Below, in pieces: positions 63,465 through 64,000 of a DNA stretch of 64,000 bases; position 1 is the first letter of the stretch; each line of letters starts with the position of its first letter. Below the pieces are notes generated by a model. That model made no database searches. It saw nothing but the letters and a program-made list of their open reading frames with translations, and was not told the DNA's origin. This DNA comes from DAISIK01 sp036822055 (GTDB lineage: Bacteria > Verrucomicrobiota > Verrucomicrobiia > Opitutales > Puniceicoccaceae), in the NCBI GenBank assembly GCA_036822055.1, contig DAISIK010000011.1, positions 1-64,000 of the forward strand, written 5' to 3'. The position numbers and the translations under genes are program-made.

Positions 63465-64000
63465 ATGACCTTCCGCGAGTGTCCCTTCCCCAAGATATTC
63501 ACTTCCGCCCTAAACCGGGACGATCGGTTTTTCATGACCCTCGCCTACAATCAAGCCATTGAGGCCTGGAAAAAAGACGAGGTCCCCATCGGTGCTGTTA
63601 TCGTCTGCGAGGGCGAAGTGATTGCCTCAGCCCATAACGCCGTCATTACCCAGAACGACCCCACCGCCCACGCCGAGATGCTCGCCATTACTCAGGCCGC
63701 CCGCTTCCTTGGCGATTGGCGCTTGAACGCGGCAACCCTCTACGTAACCAAGGAACCTTGTCCGATGTGCAGCGGAGCCACCATCATCAGTCGCCTTCAT
63801 CGCGTCGTTTACGCCGTGGGAGACCCGAAAATGGGCCTCCTCGGAGGTGCCACCAATCTCGCTGAACTTCCCCAGGTCAACCACCGCCCCCTCGTCACCT
63901 CCGGGGTTATGGCAGAGGAATGTCACCTCCTTCTCAGGACTTTTTTTGAAGAAAAACGCAGCACCATAAACCAAAGGCCCGCACCCCTCGCCAATCCACC
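63465..64000 (+). CDS. tadA: tRNA-specific adenosine deaminase, truncated by window edge
   Basis: At least 178 codons, open to the end of the window. It turns A34 of tRNA-Arg into inosine. The zinc deaminase motifs are TAHAEMLAI (HAE: ligand His and proton-shuttle Glu) and KEPCPMCSGA (PCxxC), with VPIGAVIV and GDPKMGLLGG as in TadA. ATG 63465 is the first start; a second in-frame ATG at 63534 (MTLAYNQAIEAW) fits the usual TadA N-terminus better. The end of the gene is not seen. Confidence 0.93.
   Translation, partial: MTFRECPFPKIFTSALNRDDRFFMTLAYNQAIEAWKKDEVPIGAVIVCEGEVIASAHNAVITQNDPTAHAEMLAITQAARFLGDWRLNAATLYVTKEPCPMCSGATIISRLHRVVYAVGDPKMGLLGGATNLAELPQVNHRPLVTSGVMAEECHLLLRTFFEEKRSTINQRPAPLANP

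Overview
The window looks like a chromosomal segment of a Gram-negative (diderm) bacterium of the Verrucomicrobiota, most likely the Opitutae/Puniceicoccales group. This is an inference from a LEPR-XLL-type N-terminus on a giant secreted protein, a thrombospondin-3-like C-terminal domain in its neighbour, an archaeal/eukaryotic-type homodimeric glycyl-tRNA synthetase, GYF-domain and PA14-like envelope proteins, and hldD (heptose/LPS synthesis). No rRNA, tRNA, CRISPR array, transposase or prophage gene was seen.

Layout. (1) 189-30438, minus: one uninterrupted gene of about 29.3 kb encodes a mosaic secreted protein of about 9,750 residues. In order it carries a LEPR-XLL-like N-terminus, a degenerate zinc-peptidase motif, a lipase-like segment, a lysozyme-like plus peptidoglycan-binding segment, about 1,375 residues dominated by RTX repeats, a propeller-like segment, beta-helix modules with KNH-like linkers, a LamG insert, and three C-terminal dockerin-like units. 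One base downstream is a small secreted protein with a cohesin-like domain, a candidate partner. (2) 30817-35715, plus: PstS-like binding protein, HAD phosphatase, hemF, hemE, hemN. (3) A minus-strand methyltransferase, then exbB-exbD and a large coiled-coil/PA14-like protein, a convergent RhlE-type helicase with a clear terminator, a GYF-domain membrane protein, a repeat-bearing intergenic stretch, a small lipoprotein and a sensorless hybrid kinase. (4) 45696-52666, plus: glyS, pyrR, pyrB, pyrC, a DCC-family protein, a CPBP protease, thiL and tsaE, nearly all joined by 4-base stop/start overlaps. (5) 52706-55938, plus: a choloylglycine-hydrolase-like gene broken by one in-frame TAG, two small roadblock/LC7-like proteins, and a degenerate NtrC-like protein. 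(6) 56075-63400, minus: infA, cysK, dprA, a receiver-kinase hybrid, proC, hldD, a MYG1-like gene and an aldose-epimerase-like gene. tadA leaves divergently and runs off the right edge.

How they work together. Regions 2, 4 and 6 are mostly core metabolism: the late haem pathway with both oxygen-dependent and oxygen-independent coproporphyrinogen oxidases, de novo pyrimidine synthesis, tRNA charging and modification, proline and cysteine synthesis, and LPS heptose. The unusual content is the giant protein with its small neighbour, the ExbB/ExbD cluster in which a coiled-coil protein stands where TonB or TolA would be, and the roadblock/pseudo-NtrC cluster. All domain calls are from reading the translated sequence. 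No database search was possible, and domain boundaries in the giant protein are approximate.
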